DNA of 64,000 nucleotides from Chinchilla lanigera (lineage: Eukaryota; Chordata; Mammalia; Rodentia; Chinchillidae), in the NCBI RefSeq assembly GCF_000276665.1, contig NW_004955405.1, positions 15,310,213 through 15,374,212 on the forward strand, read 5' to 3'. Below are positions 1-11,089 of this stretch, piece by piece. The position numbers and the translations under genes are program-made. Each line of letters begins with the position of its first letter. The first letter of the stretch is position 1. Below the pieces are notes generated by a model, which had not been told where the DNA came from, did no database searches, and saw only the letters and a program-made list of their open reading frames with translations.

Positions 1-699
1 GATGTTGGTTAGGTTAACTAACTGCTTTCCCCTGTCTTCATTTTTGTCTTTTGTAAAATGGACAGTTATGGAAGATGCTTTGGCATTCCTAAGATGCCAT
101 TGTTAGCTCTGATGTCAAACTCAACATTTATGCAGGTAAAGGAAAGGTATGATGATCTAAACTCTTATAGAGAGCATATACAAACCCAGGTCCACCAGCT
201 GCCAAGAGAATCACAAACCGTAAGTCCTCCGGGGGCTCTCTGGCACTTTTTATAGGCATCAGGAGCTTCATTTAAACCTCTGGCAAGAACTACAATTACT
301 GCATACTGAGCCAGTGTGTTGTGGCAAGTATCCAATTCATTCTCATGGCTTCGAATTCAATGAATATCCTAATACCCATCTTACACGTCCCCTTTGCTGT
401 CAGAAACCAAGAGGAAATGACTGAACGGTCCTCCCACTGAGCTAGAGTCATCCCCTCTAGTAAGGATGTTGAAACCCCACAGTGGGATGTTCTAAAGGGA
501 CCTGGCATCCCCATGGGCCACTGTTTTTAACAGGCGTTCGGGCCGAGGACTAACCTTCAGAATAGGATGCTCAGGGTCCTGGGACTGTAGCTCTGCTCAG
601 CGTTGTGTCAAGCCCTTCAGTGCCAGGTTCCACACAGAAAAACGGACCACCTAGCTTTCATGGACCACGAAAGTTACTATGGTAGCAAGAGTGAGAATG

Positions 700-738
700 A
701 GTGTGTGTGTGCGTGCGTGTGTGTGTGTGTGTGTGTGT
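700..738. repeat. (TG)n microsatellite
   Basis: About 39 bp of TG with two CG interruptions. Confidence 0.95.
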
Positions 739-1660
739 TGGGGGGTAAACCACACTCAAAATGTGTGTGGGGGGCTGCTTGGAAGGACTATTAAAAGCAA
801 CCAGAACCAACACTGTAGAAATAAACATTTCTTTACCAGTTTAAAACAGCAAAAAAAAGAAGACTATGCCTTAAACTGTTACAAGTTTGGCTCCATTAAC
901 TGGTGAATCACAGCGCTGGTCTGCTGGCTTGAGGCGATGAGTCAGCCCAGGAGGTAAGCCCCACACCACCGGTCAGAATTTGCTACAGCGAAGTTCAAAA
1001 CACAAAATAACTGAGCTGTCAGCTTGAGTAGGGATGAACTACTTGAACTACAAGCTTCAAGAGAAAACCAGTAGAGGACAGTGACATAATTAAAGCTTTG
1101 AAACTCCCCAAGAGTCATTTTCTCTTTCCTTCTGTGTAGTAGCTCAGTACTCAGTTATCAGTTGCTCTAGAGGCGCAGGACGTAGTCTCACAGGACGTCA
1201 GCCTGTGTTTGCTCACTGCCTGAAACAGCTTTGGCAGGGGTTGAAGGTATACAACACGGCCACAGAGGCTGTTTTTTCAAGCTTCTGTTTTCAGAGTCCA
1301 ACTAAATGTCAAATGCTACAGGTAAATGCCCTAGCAGGGGGAAAACCATTCTCACACATCCTCGATCTCAGAAGCAGTTAAATCTTGACATTGTATCAAG
1401 GGTTAGCAAAATGGACTTTTTTGTCCTGAGGGCCTAATAATCAAGATACAATCAGGCCTTAATATAGCAACCACTGTGAATTCCTATCATTTTGTTTTGA
1501 GGGCATGTATCATTTTTGTTGTCTTTGTGTTGTTTTGATTTTGTCTTCATTGTTGTTTTGTCAGTTTTTTAATTTTTAAAATAAAAAGAAAAGATAAAAT
1601 CAGGCCTGGATAACCCTCCAATCAGTGAGATCTACTTCCAAGAATATCCATCCCCGATAC
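739..1660. other. Noncoding, nothing recognised
   Basis: No ORF of interest. A MAF/AP-1-type TGAGTCAGC lies near 939-947; isolated, so weak evidence. Confidence 0.4.
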
Positions 1661-1662
1661 AA

Positions 1663-1736
1663 ACTCTCCACCCTCCTGCCTCAGCCTCCAGAGTACTGGG
1701 ATTGCAAGCATGTGTCACCATGCCCCACTACCAGGC
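1663..1736 (-). repeat. B1 SINE fragment
   Basis: CTCCTGCCTCAGCCTCCAGA then CTGGGATTGCAAGCATGTG, reverse B1 5' half. Confidence 0.7.
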
Positions 1737-2083
1737 TCTTTGTAGGTAGTAAGGCTAGAACTGCAGGACTCTCCCGCCATGAGACTTACCTGAACATGAC
1801 CTTTCTGTGTAATCAGTAAGGGTATATAATGGGGTCTATAAGACAGCAATAAAGCAAACAAGGATATTTTGCTGAATAGATTGATGTGACCAATGAGTTC
1901 ATTACCCAGGCTCTCACATCAGTCGCCGTGCTGTACTGTATTCATATGATTTCTTCCACTTTAACATAAATGTGTATTTGGCTCAATTTTTCTAAGAAAT
2001 TAGAATTATTTGATGTTCCTTTTTAGTCACAGTAACATCCTCTTTCTTTAAATCAAATTGTTTGGATCGGAACACACATAACA

Positions 2084-2158
2084 GGGCTGGGAATGTGGCT
2101 CAGAGGTACAGCACTTGCCTGGCATGTGCAGGGTCCTGGGTTCAATCCCCAACGTGGG
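2084..2158 (+). repeat. ID SINE, older
   Basis: GGGCTGGGAATGTGGCTCAG A-box part and GGGTTCAATCCCCAACG B-box part. Confidence 0.75.
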
Positions 2159-2261
2159 AATGAGGGTGAGTATAGAACACATATATGGGTAGAAATATAT
2201 AACACCTAATTTTTAAAAAATGATATCCAGGTAACAATAGTGTTTTCTTTCTTTCTTTCTC

Positions 2262-2337
2262 TTTGGTATCAGAAATCGAATTCAGGACCTCACACTGGCC
2301 AGGCAGGCCCTGTGCTGCTGAGCTATACCCAGCCCTG
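2262..2337 (-). repeat. ID SINE
   Basis: Reverse-orientation B box (CGAATTCAGGACC) and A box (GCTGAGCTATACCCAGCCC). Confidence 0.7.
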
Positions 2338-2439
2338 TGGTTTCATTTGATGATAATGCTTTAATGTAAGGTGAGCATCCAGGGCGGCTCTGAGACTTGA
2401 CCACATACAATTTCCGCTGCTACTTCCTAGAATGTTCAT

Positions 2440-2575
2440 AATTACCCCCCATGGGCAGAACTGTTACTCCCACCTACACACACACAGGTGAGGAGGCTCA
2501 GAGAGATTAAGTGACTGCCTAAGGCCACAAGACTAAGACAGCAAGAACTAGGACCCCAATCTATGCACTTTCCAA
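2440..2575 (+). repeat. MIR SINE fragment
   Basis: GAGGCTCAGAGAGATTAAGT and the following AAGGCCACA region match the MIR core/3' half. Confidence 0.65.
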
Positions 2576-2734
2576 CAAACCTACTGAAGATGTTCACTGC
2601 TGCAGTACTACGAACAGAAACTCATTAGACGGCAACAGGCAAATGACTGAAATATTACATCAGCTCAGTGGGATAGTACGTGGTCATTAAAATTAAGTCT
2701 TTGAAATAGAACAGGGAGGATCATGGTGGCTGTT

Positions 2735-2925
2735 TACTGAGTGCTTACTTTGTGACAGAATATGACGGCCCTTCATGTGAACTGGCTAATTTTGGTTTCA
2801 CAGTCCCATGAGACAGGTACAATCACTGTCTGCATTTTACACATGAAAACTGACACCAAAATAAAGTAAATCACTTGCCCAAGGGAACACAGCTAATAAG
2901 AACAAGACTCTCTGACTCTAAAGCA
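2735..2925 (+). repeat. MIR SINE
   Basis: ACTGAGTGCTTACTTTGTG, GAGACAGGTACAATCACTG, CATTTTACACATGAAAACTG and CACTTGCCCAAGGGAACACA occur in MIR order. Confidence 0.75.
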
Positions 2926-3105
2926 GAGTTTCTCAACCTTGACATGATTATCGTTTGAGGGCAGGTAATTCTTTGCTGTGGAGGGCTCTCCTGGGCATTG
3001 TAGGGTATTTAGCAGCATCCGTTCACCCAAAAGTTGTGAAAAACAACTCCAAATATTGCTAAATGTCTCTGGAGGGACAAAATTGTTCCAGGCACCACTA
3101 CAAAA
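2926..3105 (+). mobile_element. MER5A-like hAT relic
   Basis: Starts GAGTTTCTCAACCTTGACAT and contains GGCAGGTAATTCTTTGCTGT and CATTGTAGGGTATTTAGCAG in the order of MER5A. Confidence 0.75.
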
Positions 3106-3885
3106 GCCTACTACAAGCCTAGGTTTAACCATTCTGCTATCTACTCTCCTCCCTACACCAGCAGCCTCCAGGCGCGGTTAGAGACAGGATTCCCAGAGAA
3201 GCGTGCCTGAGAGGCTGAGATTTGACTGTGAGAGGTTGGGGAGGGATGGGCCGAGGGGAATATTCTTGGGAACATTACCGGTGACGAAGCCAAGGATGCC
3301 AGCTCATCGTTGAGAGGGGGCCTGAGCCAGTTCCATGGCGAGCTCTAGAGCTGGGGAAGCCTTTCTACTGTCGCGTTGACTGGAGACGACAGGTCCTGGT
3401 CATTATCCACGCCTCATAGTCCACTCACTGGGAGGTGTCACCTCCCAGGTGGGGTGTGTTCTAGAGCAAGATGGTGTCCATGAGAGCGATTCAGAGGAAG
3501 GCATTCACTGAGAGGGGGCAGCCACTGACACCCCAATACTTGTCCCTGCTAAGCGGAGATCTGAATGCAGCACCACAGCTACATGAGAACATTTTGATGG
3601 TTTAACTGTGAATAATTTAAAATATATGAATACATAGATATGGAGTGGAAAGTAACAAGTTATAATAGTCATTAAAATGGTAATGCTATTTTGCCTCTTT
3701 TTAAAAAAATTAAATACAAGGATGTCATCATACTAAGCACAGTACTCCAGCCACTTAAAACCAAGTGCTGAAGCTTCAGAAAATTCAATTCATAGCTTCA
3801 AAATACAATGTATTATGTATTCGTATTACTATAATGAGCCTCAAAACTGCTTGCCGTAAAGTACAAGGAGCTTCCTTTTGCAGCA

Positions 3886-4095
3886 ATGCCAGGCACTGTT
3901 TCAGGCACTCTTAACTGAAAGAATTTATTCAATTGCCTCCGTAACTCGGAGGTAAGTACTTTTATTAATTCCATTTTATACAGAAAGAAGGCAAATTCCC
4001 AAGAGGCTATATAATTCAAGATTTACATAGCAATGAGTGGTGGAACTTGGACTCAGACCCAGGTACTAGGACTCTTAAATCCTGGCTCTTCCAAG
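3886..4095 (+). repeat. MIR SINE
   Basis: GCCAGGCACTGTTTCAGGCA through CCATTTTATACAGAAAGAAG to GACTCAGACCCAGG in MIR order. Confidence 0.75.
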
Positions 4096-4099
4096 CCCA

Positions 4100-5100
4100 G
4101 TTTGACCTCTGCCCATACACACTTATTTCAGACAGTAACCCTGACATCCCCTTAACCTCTGATTTTAATTCCTTTAAAAAAAAAAAGCAAGACAGTAGAA
4201 AAATAATAAAGTTGCCAAGGTAAAACCATGCTAAAAGATTTTTTAAAATGCCTTGGAAGTTCTTATTTTAAAGTTGTCACTTAGATGCCAATAGTTTGTA
4301 AGAATGAAGTGATTCTATTTCTCTTCGGAGAATCAAGCCCATCTTTTGTGTTCAGCATAAAACAGAGCTTAATAGATGCCTGTTTGAAGAATGATTCTCT
4401 TAGTGTCAAAGCATTCCGCTCCTGAGATGTAGAACTCAAGAGAAAATTGCCTTCAAACTCACCACTAAGGACCGGAGCTCCTCCTCTATGGGCCCCACGG
4501 AAAATTCAACTCAAGCACATTAGTATTCTGAAAACTAATTATTTCACTAAAAGATGAGTGAATTTCTATCTTCAAAATTCCCAATTAATTTCTAACCTTA
4601 AAATATGGTCTTTTTCTTCCCAGACTGGCCACTGTCCTTGTAACAGTCAAACCTGCTAGAACCTGGACCCCTGGGGAATACAGTATTGTGTGTCCCGTGA
4701 ATGAATGAGGGCTTCAAAGGATCCAAAGGTCAGTTGTCTGAATACTTTATGTGAAATGGAATGCATTTTGAAAGTATGAAAAATAAATCACATCCTTGCA
4801 AAATTGCTTGAGACATATTTACACAAATTCTGACCACACTATGAAGTTCACAAACATAACGGCTGGTAAAGCGTTGGGTACATAGCGGCTCTCGCTCTCC
4901 AGAAGCTGGTGTTCGCATATTCTGAAACGAAGTAGAAGGCTGACCATGGAATGTAACAGAATCATTTTCTCTTTCTTTAAAAACTTGCTTCCCTTGTCTG
5001 GTCAATCGCCAGTTTCAGAGCACTGGCTAGTGGGCCTGGACAGCTTTTAAGCAGACACTTCTCATGCTCAGGAAATCTTTTTTCACTGGGCAAGAATACC
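4100..5100. other. Noncoding, nothing recognised
   Basis: Unique-looking AT-rich sequence without repeats, splice-site-bounded ORFs or RNA genes that I can support. Confidence 0.5.
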
Positions 5101-5104
5101 TTTT

Positions 5105-5182
5105 TCCTTCTGTTCTGGGGATCAAACCCACCACCAGGCACACGCTAGCCAAGTGTTGTACTGCTGAGCTATCCCCCAACTA
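5105..5182 (-). repeat. ID SINE
   Basis: Reverse B box GGGGATCAAACCCACC and A box GCTGAGCTATCCCCC. Confidence 0.7.
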
Positions 5183-5298
5183 TGAGAATGACTTTTCTAA
5201 GAAGGTCATTCTGTACTCTGACAGATCACTTCGTGAGCCAATGTTTTATAAATCTGGACTGGCTACTCAATACTGCAGATCAAAAAGTCACTCGTTAG

Positions 5299-5377
5299 GG
5301 GCTGGGGATTTAGCTCAGCAGCACAGTGCCTGCCTAGCAAACAGGAGGTTGTGAGTTCGATTCCCGGTACCAGGGGA
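5299..5377 (+). repeat. ID SINE, young
   Basis: Full-length ID with GGTACC end; AAAAAGTCACTC flanks it on both sides as a target duplication. Confidence 0.85.
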
Positions 5378-5585
5378 AAAAGTCACTCTTCAAAATCATG
5401 TCAAGAATTCAGAAAATAGTCCCTAAAAACTTAGCCAACACATTTCTACAATTAAGAGGTCTTAAGTAAATAGGTATATTTCTCTTGAAAGACTCACAAT
5501 GAATTCAGTATCTATAATGTCCAAACTGAAAACATATCCACTGAGGGGATTTTTTGGTAAAGCAAAAGCCAACAAGTTTCTCACT

Positions 5586-5624
5586 TATGAAAAAAAAACA
5601 AACAAACAAACAAATAAACAAAAA
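5586..5624. repeat. (CAAA)n repeat
   Basis: CAAACAAACAAACAAA with an adjacent A run; no SINE body recognised upstream. Confidence 0.85.
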
Positions 5625-6249
5625 AGCTAACGCTCACAGGCCTATCCTATCCCACAGAGCTCTGTTTTGTGGAATCTCTTCATGGTTATTGAGGTCTTAG
5701 GTCCTTCTACACTGCTACTGGACATGTTAACACCCGCACTCTAACTAAATCACATCACTATCCCAGGGATAGAAAGCAAGTGACGTGTTTGAAAACATAT
5801 ACTGCTAAACTCATTCACTATCAGATTTTAAATAGGGTTTGTAAAGAGAAGTACAGAGTGCTTGGTACATGAGAGCAGAAGAAGAGTTAAAACAGGCCTT
5901 TCAATTGAAACCAGATTTCCTGCAGTGTTCAAGTGTAAGGGCACCTCCTTTAAGCAACGCATAGGGTGCGTTTTTTGTTTTTTAAAACTATCATTGGAGA
6001 AAACTATGTGAAGTGAAATAATAAATTTGGCTTGGTCCATACATGAATGGAGAATTGCAGCTTGCTCAATGAGGAAAACATTTGTTTTGAAAAGGCTCCT
6101 TCTAGACATTTACTCTGTGACCTGGACATTCCCAGCAGGGCCTAAGCACGTCCAAGTGGATTTCTACTAAAAAAGTACATTTAAAGAGCTTCGTGACACT
6201 GAGCCTGTCCAGGACTCACTGTTCTTAGGCACATGAGAACAAATAAAGG

Positions 6250-6344
6250 GGGGCTGGGGATTTAGCTCAGCGGCAAAAGCGCTTGCCTGGCAAGGGCAAG
6301 GTCGTGAGTTCGGTTCCTGGTACCAGAGAAAAACCAAAAAAAAA
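6250..6344 (+). repeat. ID SINE, young
   Basis: Full-length with GGTACC end and A-rich tail; GAACAAATAAAGG on both sides. Confidence 0.88.
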
Positions 6345-6803
6345 GAACAAATAAAGGAAGCGCTCAATGAGGCAACAGAAACGACCCGCAGGCTGCTGAA
6401 AAACACACATTTTTTCCTCCTTTTGGTCATTTCTCACAACAAATAGTCACTGAGACAACTGTGTGGGAAGCTGGATGCCAATGCAAGTTCAAGAACAAAA
6501 GTTCAGTTTCCAGATGGGACACTTCTTTAATTTTTCAACTTTTACATTTGATGTTTGTTTCAGGGGTAGGTTGTTTATTGCACCTGCACTTTTACTCTTC
6601 TTCTTGGGTTGAAAATATTTTTATCCTTTTCTATAAAGCTGACTTGTCAGGGCCCATAGCACCTCAGGGTTTGTATCATTTTCTGACAGGGAAGAAAAGA
6701 GCAATGAGATATTAAATGATGTGCATTTGTATTTTGTTTCGTTTTGTTGAGCATGCTTGGTTTTCTGCTCTGGAAAAAAGTATTAAACCATAATACTTTT
6801 AGA

Positions 6804-6916
6804 GGGGCTGGGGATTTAGCTCAGCGGCAAAGCGCCTGCCTTGCAAGCGCAAGGTCGTGAGTTCGGTTCCCGGTACCGGAGAAAAACCAAAAAAAAAAAA
6901 AAAAAACAAAAAAAAA
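6804..6916 (+). repeat. ID SINE, young, 16-bp target duplication
   Basis: CATAATACTTTTAGAG at 6789-6804 and 6917-6932 flanks a full-length ID with a GGTACC end and long A tail. Confidence 0.92.
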
Positions 6917-7682
6917 CATAATACTTTTAGAGTTACTGAAACAATAAAAAAAGTCATCCTACTTTTTCTAATTTCTAAAATTTCACAGGTAAGTGTTAAG
7001 ACAGGCTCAAACCACAGAGCCATAAAGAGGGTGAATTCAATGTAAGTATGAAGCAGAACAAGGAACAAAAAACTGATTCTGGCAACCCATTGAGAGCAAT
7101 GACTATCGAAAAAAAACCAACTTCAAGCAGTCAAGAGATGAACCATATTTTTTTTCAACAATGAGATTAGTTTGTGCTATACATAAGATAACAACATACA
7201 AATACATCTTTACAAAGCTACATTACTCTTAATTTTGAAAGTATTTCATATGGATTTTATTTTTTTAACAAGAGTTCAGAAGAAAGAGTCACTAATTAGA
7301 AAGAGCTGTGGATTAATTTGGCTTATTATGATCTGCATGTATTAAAACTATAATACTATGAGGCATTCCTTAAAAAATACAGCAGTAGTTCTCAGGAAGC
7401 CAAATCAAACTGGATTTAAGAAATCTTTCCATTTGGCTCTCTGAGCTGTCATATGTACATATTATATTTTCACACTGTGGCAGCATGTTTTTACAACTGC
7501 AGCCTAAGCGACCCCTGGAAGTGGGACTCCAGTTTTGTTTTAATTTTTCCTGCAACTTTTTGTGTAAAAATTATGATCTCAACATTTCATCATTTAAATT
7601 TCATTGAAATTTTTTTTTTTCTAGATTAACTGTGCATCGCAGCAGTAGTCTAACACTGACCAGTCTTCTCCGCCTCACCCCA

Positions 7683-7868
7683 TCCCCATCCCCCATACTG
7701 GGGATTGAACCCAGGGCCTTCACGCTGAGCTACATTTCCAGTCCTTTTTACATTTTATTTTGAGACAGGGTCTCACTAAGTTGCTCAGGCTAAATTCAAA
7801 TTCGCCATCCTCCTCCCTCAGCCTCCCAGAGAGCTGGGATTACAAGCATGCACGGCCACACCTGGCTT
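7683..7868 (-). repeat. B1-ID dimeric SINE
   Basis: In reverse order: ID part (GGGGATTGAACCCAGGGCC, GCTGAGCTACATTTCC), linker, then B1 (GAGACAGGGTCTCACTAAGT to CACACCTGGCT). Confidence 0.75.
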
Positions 7869-8565
7869 GACCAGTCCAATTTTAATGCTGGAAAAAGACT
7901 GACCAATACTCTGTGAAAGACAATGAAAAACAGAGAACCATTAGTAAAGCCATGCAGATAGGAAGTGATTTTCAGCCCCAAGAGAATTTGGTATCATCTA
8001 TGGCTCTTTTAAACTTAAGTAGCATCTGCCTTGAGGATTTTTACATGCTTTTGATGTAACACAGAAGAGGGTTTGTTCTACCTTTAAAAGCACATCCTCT
8101 CCCCACTACCCCTTAGACTCCTGAACAAGCGACTGCTAAAACAAGACTTTGGTTGTTTGCTTACTGAAAATCCATTGTTTATCCAGTCCTTCCTCTCTCA
8201 ATGGCTGAGTCTAGCTAACCTCAGGAAGCACAGCCCAAAAATTTCTCACAGAATAGAGAAAAACAGCCAGTTTCAAAGATAAACATTATTTTCTGTGAAT
8301 TTAAAAATTATGACTCCTAGTCTGTTGCTGTATTTACAATTAAGATTCTTCAGTGTTCTTCTAGAACAAAGTAAACAGATCAGAAAATATGGTTCAAGCC
8401 AAGTGTGGAAATCTCTTGGTGGAGGATTCTCCAGTCTGGAAAGGGGCATAGATACTCTCAAACAAGTTGCATCTTTCTCTTTCCCCCCACTACAACTTTG
8501 AACTGAAACATCTAATATATTCGTAAGTCACAATCAAAAAGGACTTTTTTTTCCCTTTTCATTCT

Positions 8566-8637
8566 TTTTTTCCCCCTGGTGTTAGGGGTTAAACTCCGAG
8601 CCCGGCACGCTCAACACCAAGCTACACGCCCAGCTCC
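8566..8637 (-). repeat. ID SINE, diverged
   Basis: Reverse-orientation ID with many changes (CCCCTGGTGTTAGGGGTTAA ... AAGCTACACGCCCAGCTCC). Confidence 0.55.
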
Positions 8638-9419
8638 AAAAGGATTCTTATTAAACTTTCACACAGATGACAGAAGCTCCTAAGTAAACCCAGTCCTACG
8701 ACATATAAGACATGATCATCTTGCCCTCAATCGGGTTTATGTCTTATATATTTTGAAAGCAGGTATCATTACTACTGCTTTTCTTTTAGAAAAGTATTAT
8801 ATTGAGCATTATAGTTATAATTACACAATTTTGAGCTTTTAGTTTTAAAAAGCTTTTATACAAAGAATATATTTAAGGAGGAAACCTCAGAGAAAAAAGT
8901 AGTATCAAGAGTTTAATTTCAACCACATTTCATAACATTGAAAGTGTCAGACCTTCTGAAAATGCCTTAGGAATATTGAATGAATTTTTAATGTTTTCCC
9001 TTCCATCACCCGTTTTTTCTTTCCCAAGATTAGAACTTACTACGGGGTAGGTTTTTAAAAATAAAGTTTCTTTTTTGAAAAATGGCCTACATTCAGAAAT
9101 GTCTTAGAACAAGCATTAAAAAACTAATAAATAATCATAAACCAAAATACATTAAAATAAAATTACAGTACATCATCGCTCCTAGAAGGTCCACTACATT
9201 ATAAGATCCTCTCAAAGGTTCATAAGTAAAGTCTTCTCGACTTGGAATCGCTTCCTGCACGGTGATGATGAATATGCAGAAAACCAAGGAATCGCAAGTT
9301 ATCAGTCAGGTGATGTCCAAACTACTCGATCTGGCGCGGGGCGGGGAGACTGTTTTGTTTTTTGATCCAAGGAAAGACAATAGAACTGTGTTCGTCCCGC
9401 TTCCTCGAGTCCTCAAAAC

Positions 9420-9766
9420 CTGGAAAGAAATGACACTGAATGAAGTTGGTGGCTCAGAATCCTCCGAGACCCAGTTCTCCCCGGCTGAGGCGGCTGACAA
9501 AGAGAGCGGAAAGACAGAAGGTCGCCGGGTCCGCGCGGACAGTTTCGGGGCGCCGAGGCGCACCCCACCGAACTGGGGCAGGCAGGGCGAGGCGGGCTTC
9601 TCTCTGCCGAGCCGCACCTGGCTCCAGCTCGTCATCTTTCCGCCTCCCCCAAAACTTAGAATGACTTCTCCTCTGTGCACCCCGGAGCTGACCGGTGGGC
9701 CAGCCTCCTGTTCCTCCCGACCCCCGCGCGACCCGCTCCTCCCTGGCACCGCGGCGAGGCCCTTAC
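9420..9766 (-). other. PHLDA1: PHLDA1 intron in the 3' UTR (predicted)
   Basis: On the minus strand the stop codon is followed 26 nt later by a donor, CGAG|GTAAGG (exon 1 ends at 9767). An acceptor with a good pyrimidine tract, TTTCTTTCCAG|GTTTTG, ends the intron at 9420. This gives a 347-bp intron entirely downstream of the stop. Human PHLDA1 is recalled to have a short intron at the same place. An intron this close to the stop (<50 nt) should not trigger nonsense-mediated decay. Confidence 0.75.
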
Positions 9767-9792
9767 CTCGTCTGGCCCGGGCGCTGCCCACT

Positions 9793-11089
9793 TCAGGCAG
9801 AGTTGGAGGTGCTGCGGAGAAGCCGGTGGCCGTGCGGCTGGACGAGCGGCTGCGACTGCGGCGGTTGGTGTGGGTGCGGGTGCGGGTGCGGGTGCGGGTG
9901 CGGGTGCGGGTGCGGGTGCGAGTGCGAGTGAGAGTGAGGATGTGAGTACGGGTGCAGCGGCTGAGGCTGAGGCTGAGGCTGCGGCTTGGGCTGGGGCTGA
10001 GCCTGGGGATGGGNNNNNNNNNNNNNNNNNNNNNNNNNNNNNNNNNNNNNNNNNNNNNNNNNNNNNNNNNNNNNNNNNNNNNNNNNNNNNNNNNNNNNNN
10101 NNNNNNNNNNNNNGGGGCTGGAGCTGGGGCTGGGGCTGGGGCTGGGGCTGGGGCTGGGGCTGGGGCTGGGGCTGGGGCTGGATCTGCGGCTGTGGGGGCT
10201 GCTGCTGGACCAGGTGCTGCTGCTTCTGTCGCGTGGACTTGACCGCCAGGATGGCCTGACGGTTCTTGTACTGCACCATTTGCAGCGTGATCTCGGCGTT
10301 CCAGCCCTGGTCCTGCGGACACCGAAAGTCGATCTCCTTGCCCTCTGCCATCACCACAGTGAAGTACATATACTTGCCCTTGCGCTCCACGCAGTCCACC
10401 GTTTTCATGTTGGAAAAGTGCAATTCCTTGAGCTTGACCGGTGGCTCAAGGCCAGCGACGGCGGGGCAGCTGGGTTGGGACGGCTCGGCTGTCCCCTGCC
10501 CGGGCTGTGGCTGCTGCTGGTGCTGAAGCTGCTTCGGCGGGATGAGCAGCAGCCCCTCTTCAGTGAGGATGCAGCACTTTTTCTTCCAGAGCTGCAGCAG
10601 CCCGTCGCTGCGCTTCTCCAGCACGCCCTCCTTCAGCGCCTTGCAGCCGCTGCTCTCCAGCATCCTCCCGGCATAAGGGGCGCCGCCGACGGGCTCGGCC
10701 TCTCCGTTTCCGGCCGCCCGGGCCGGGGGCAGCAGCAGCAGCCGCGCGCCGTCCTCGCCCCAGCGGCTCCCACGGCCGCCGGCCCGGAGCGCGCAGAGGA
10801 GGCTGACGCGCAGGAGGCAGAGCGGCGGCGGCGGCGGCGCGGGGTCCCGGCACAGCTGCAGCCGCGTCCTGATGCGCCGCCAGGTCCCGGGGGTGCGAGC
10901 TGCCGGGCCGCTGCCGTCCTCCGGCGAGCGCTCACTGAAGGGCACTGGCCGGGCTCCCTCGCGGCGCTTTTGAATGGGCCATCCGCCCCACCCCCGAGTG
11001 ACACCCAGCGGAAAAGGCGGCTCCTGGCGCCCGCGCCGCGGGGAAAAGCCCAGCTCCGGGAGGCGCTCGGCGGCCGGCGCACGCCTCAT
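9793..11089 (-). CDS. PHLDA1: PHLDA1, pleckstrin homology-like domain family A member 1 (assembly gap inside)
   Basis: Single coding exon, ATG at 11089-11087, stop TGA at 9795-9793. From the start to the gap it gives 325 residues; after the gap it gives 72 more. Layout: basic/proline-rich N-terminal extension (1-142); internal Met143 starting [15 protein letters not shown]-like domain about 150-285, split by a short Q-rich insert (188-195) and including [16 protein letters not shown] and a conserved-type Trp263; then QQQ/PQ repeats, a gap, a PQ tract and a long HP/HS tract ending in [12 protein letters not shown]. The order and ends match mammalian PHLDA1 (TDAG51), about 401 aa in human. Known roles: phosphoinositide-binding adaptor, inducible by stress and growth factors, linked to apoptosis and Akt/receptor signalling, mainly cytoplasmic. 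The 100-N gap (10014-10113) is a placeholder; the parts join in frame only if its true length is a multiple of 3. Shorter mouse-type forms begin at the equivalent of Met143. Identity is very secure; repeat length is unknown. Confidence 0.96.
9867..9932. repeat. Hexamer tandem repeat GTGCGG (HP-coding)
   Basis: Repeated GTGCGG/GTGCGA units on the plus strand encode the His-Pro / His-Ser tract near the PHLDA1 C terminus when read on the minus strand. Confidence 0.9.
10014..10113. other. Assembly gap (100 N) in PHLDA1 repeat region
   Basis: Exactly 100 N, a common placeholder for a gap of unknown size. It lies between a GGGGCT hexamer tandem (10114-10186, plus-strand reading) and a related but less regular PQ-coding tract. 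The tandem repeat probably caused the assembly failure. Confidence 0.99.
10114..10186. repeat. Hexamer tandem repeat GGGGCT (PQ-coding) beside the gap
   Basis: About twelve near-perfect GGGGCT units on the plus strand. In the PHLDA1 mRNA sense these read CCCCAG and encode alternating Pro-Gln. The G-rich plus strand is the template strand and has regular G4 runs, so it could form G-quadruplexes. Confidence 0.9.

Larger units (their letters stand above)
6500..9419 (-). other. PHLDA1: Probable PHLDA1 3' UTR (extent uncertain)
   Basis: AT-rich minus-strand sequence after the predicted acceptor, with no coding potential. AATAAA signals on the minus strand occur near 7256-7262 and near 6571-6576; either could end the transcript. 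A B1-ID dimer (7683-7868), a diverged ID (8566-8636) and a young ID (6804-6915) lie within it. The left boundary is a guess. Confidence 0.4.

Noticed and set aside
6804..6880. tRNA-like A and B boxes at this and many similar places
   Set aside because: They are ID SINEs: dispersed copies with A-rich tails and target duplications, no intact cloverleaf. Not functional tRNA genes.
9262..9945. Plus-strand ORF of 227 codons ending in an Arg-Val repeat
   Set aside because: Antisense of the PHLDA1 intron and HP-coding hexamer repeat; length is explained by GC content and stop-free repeats.
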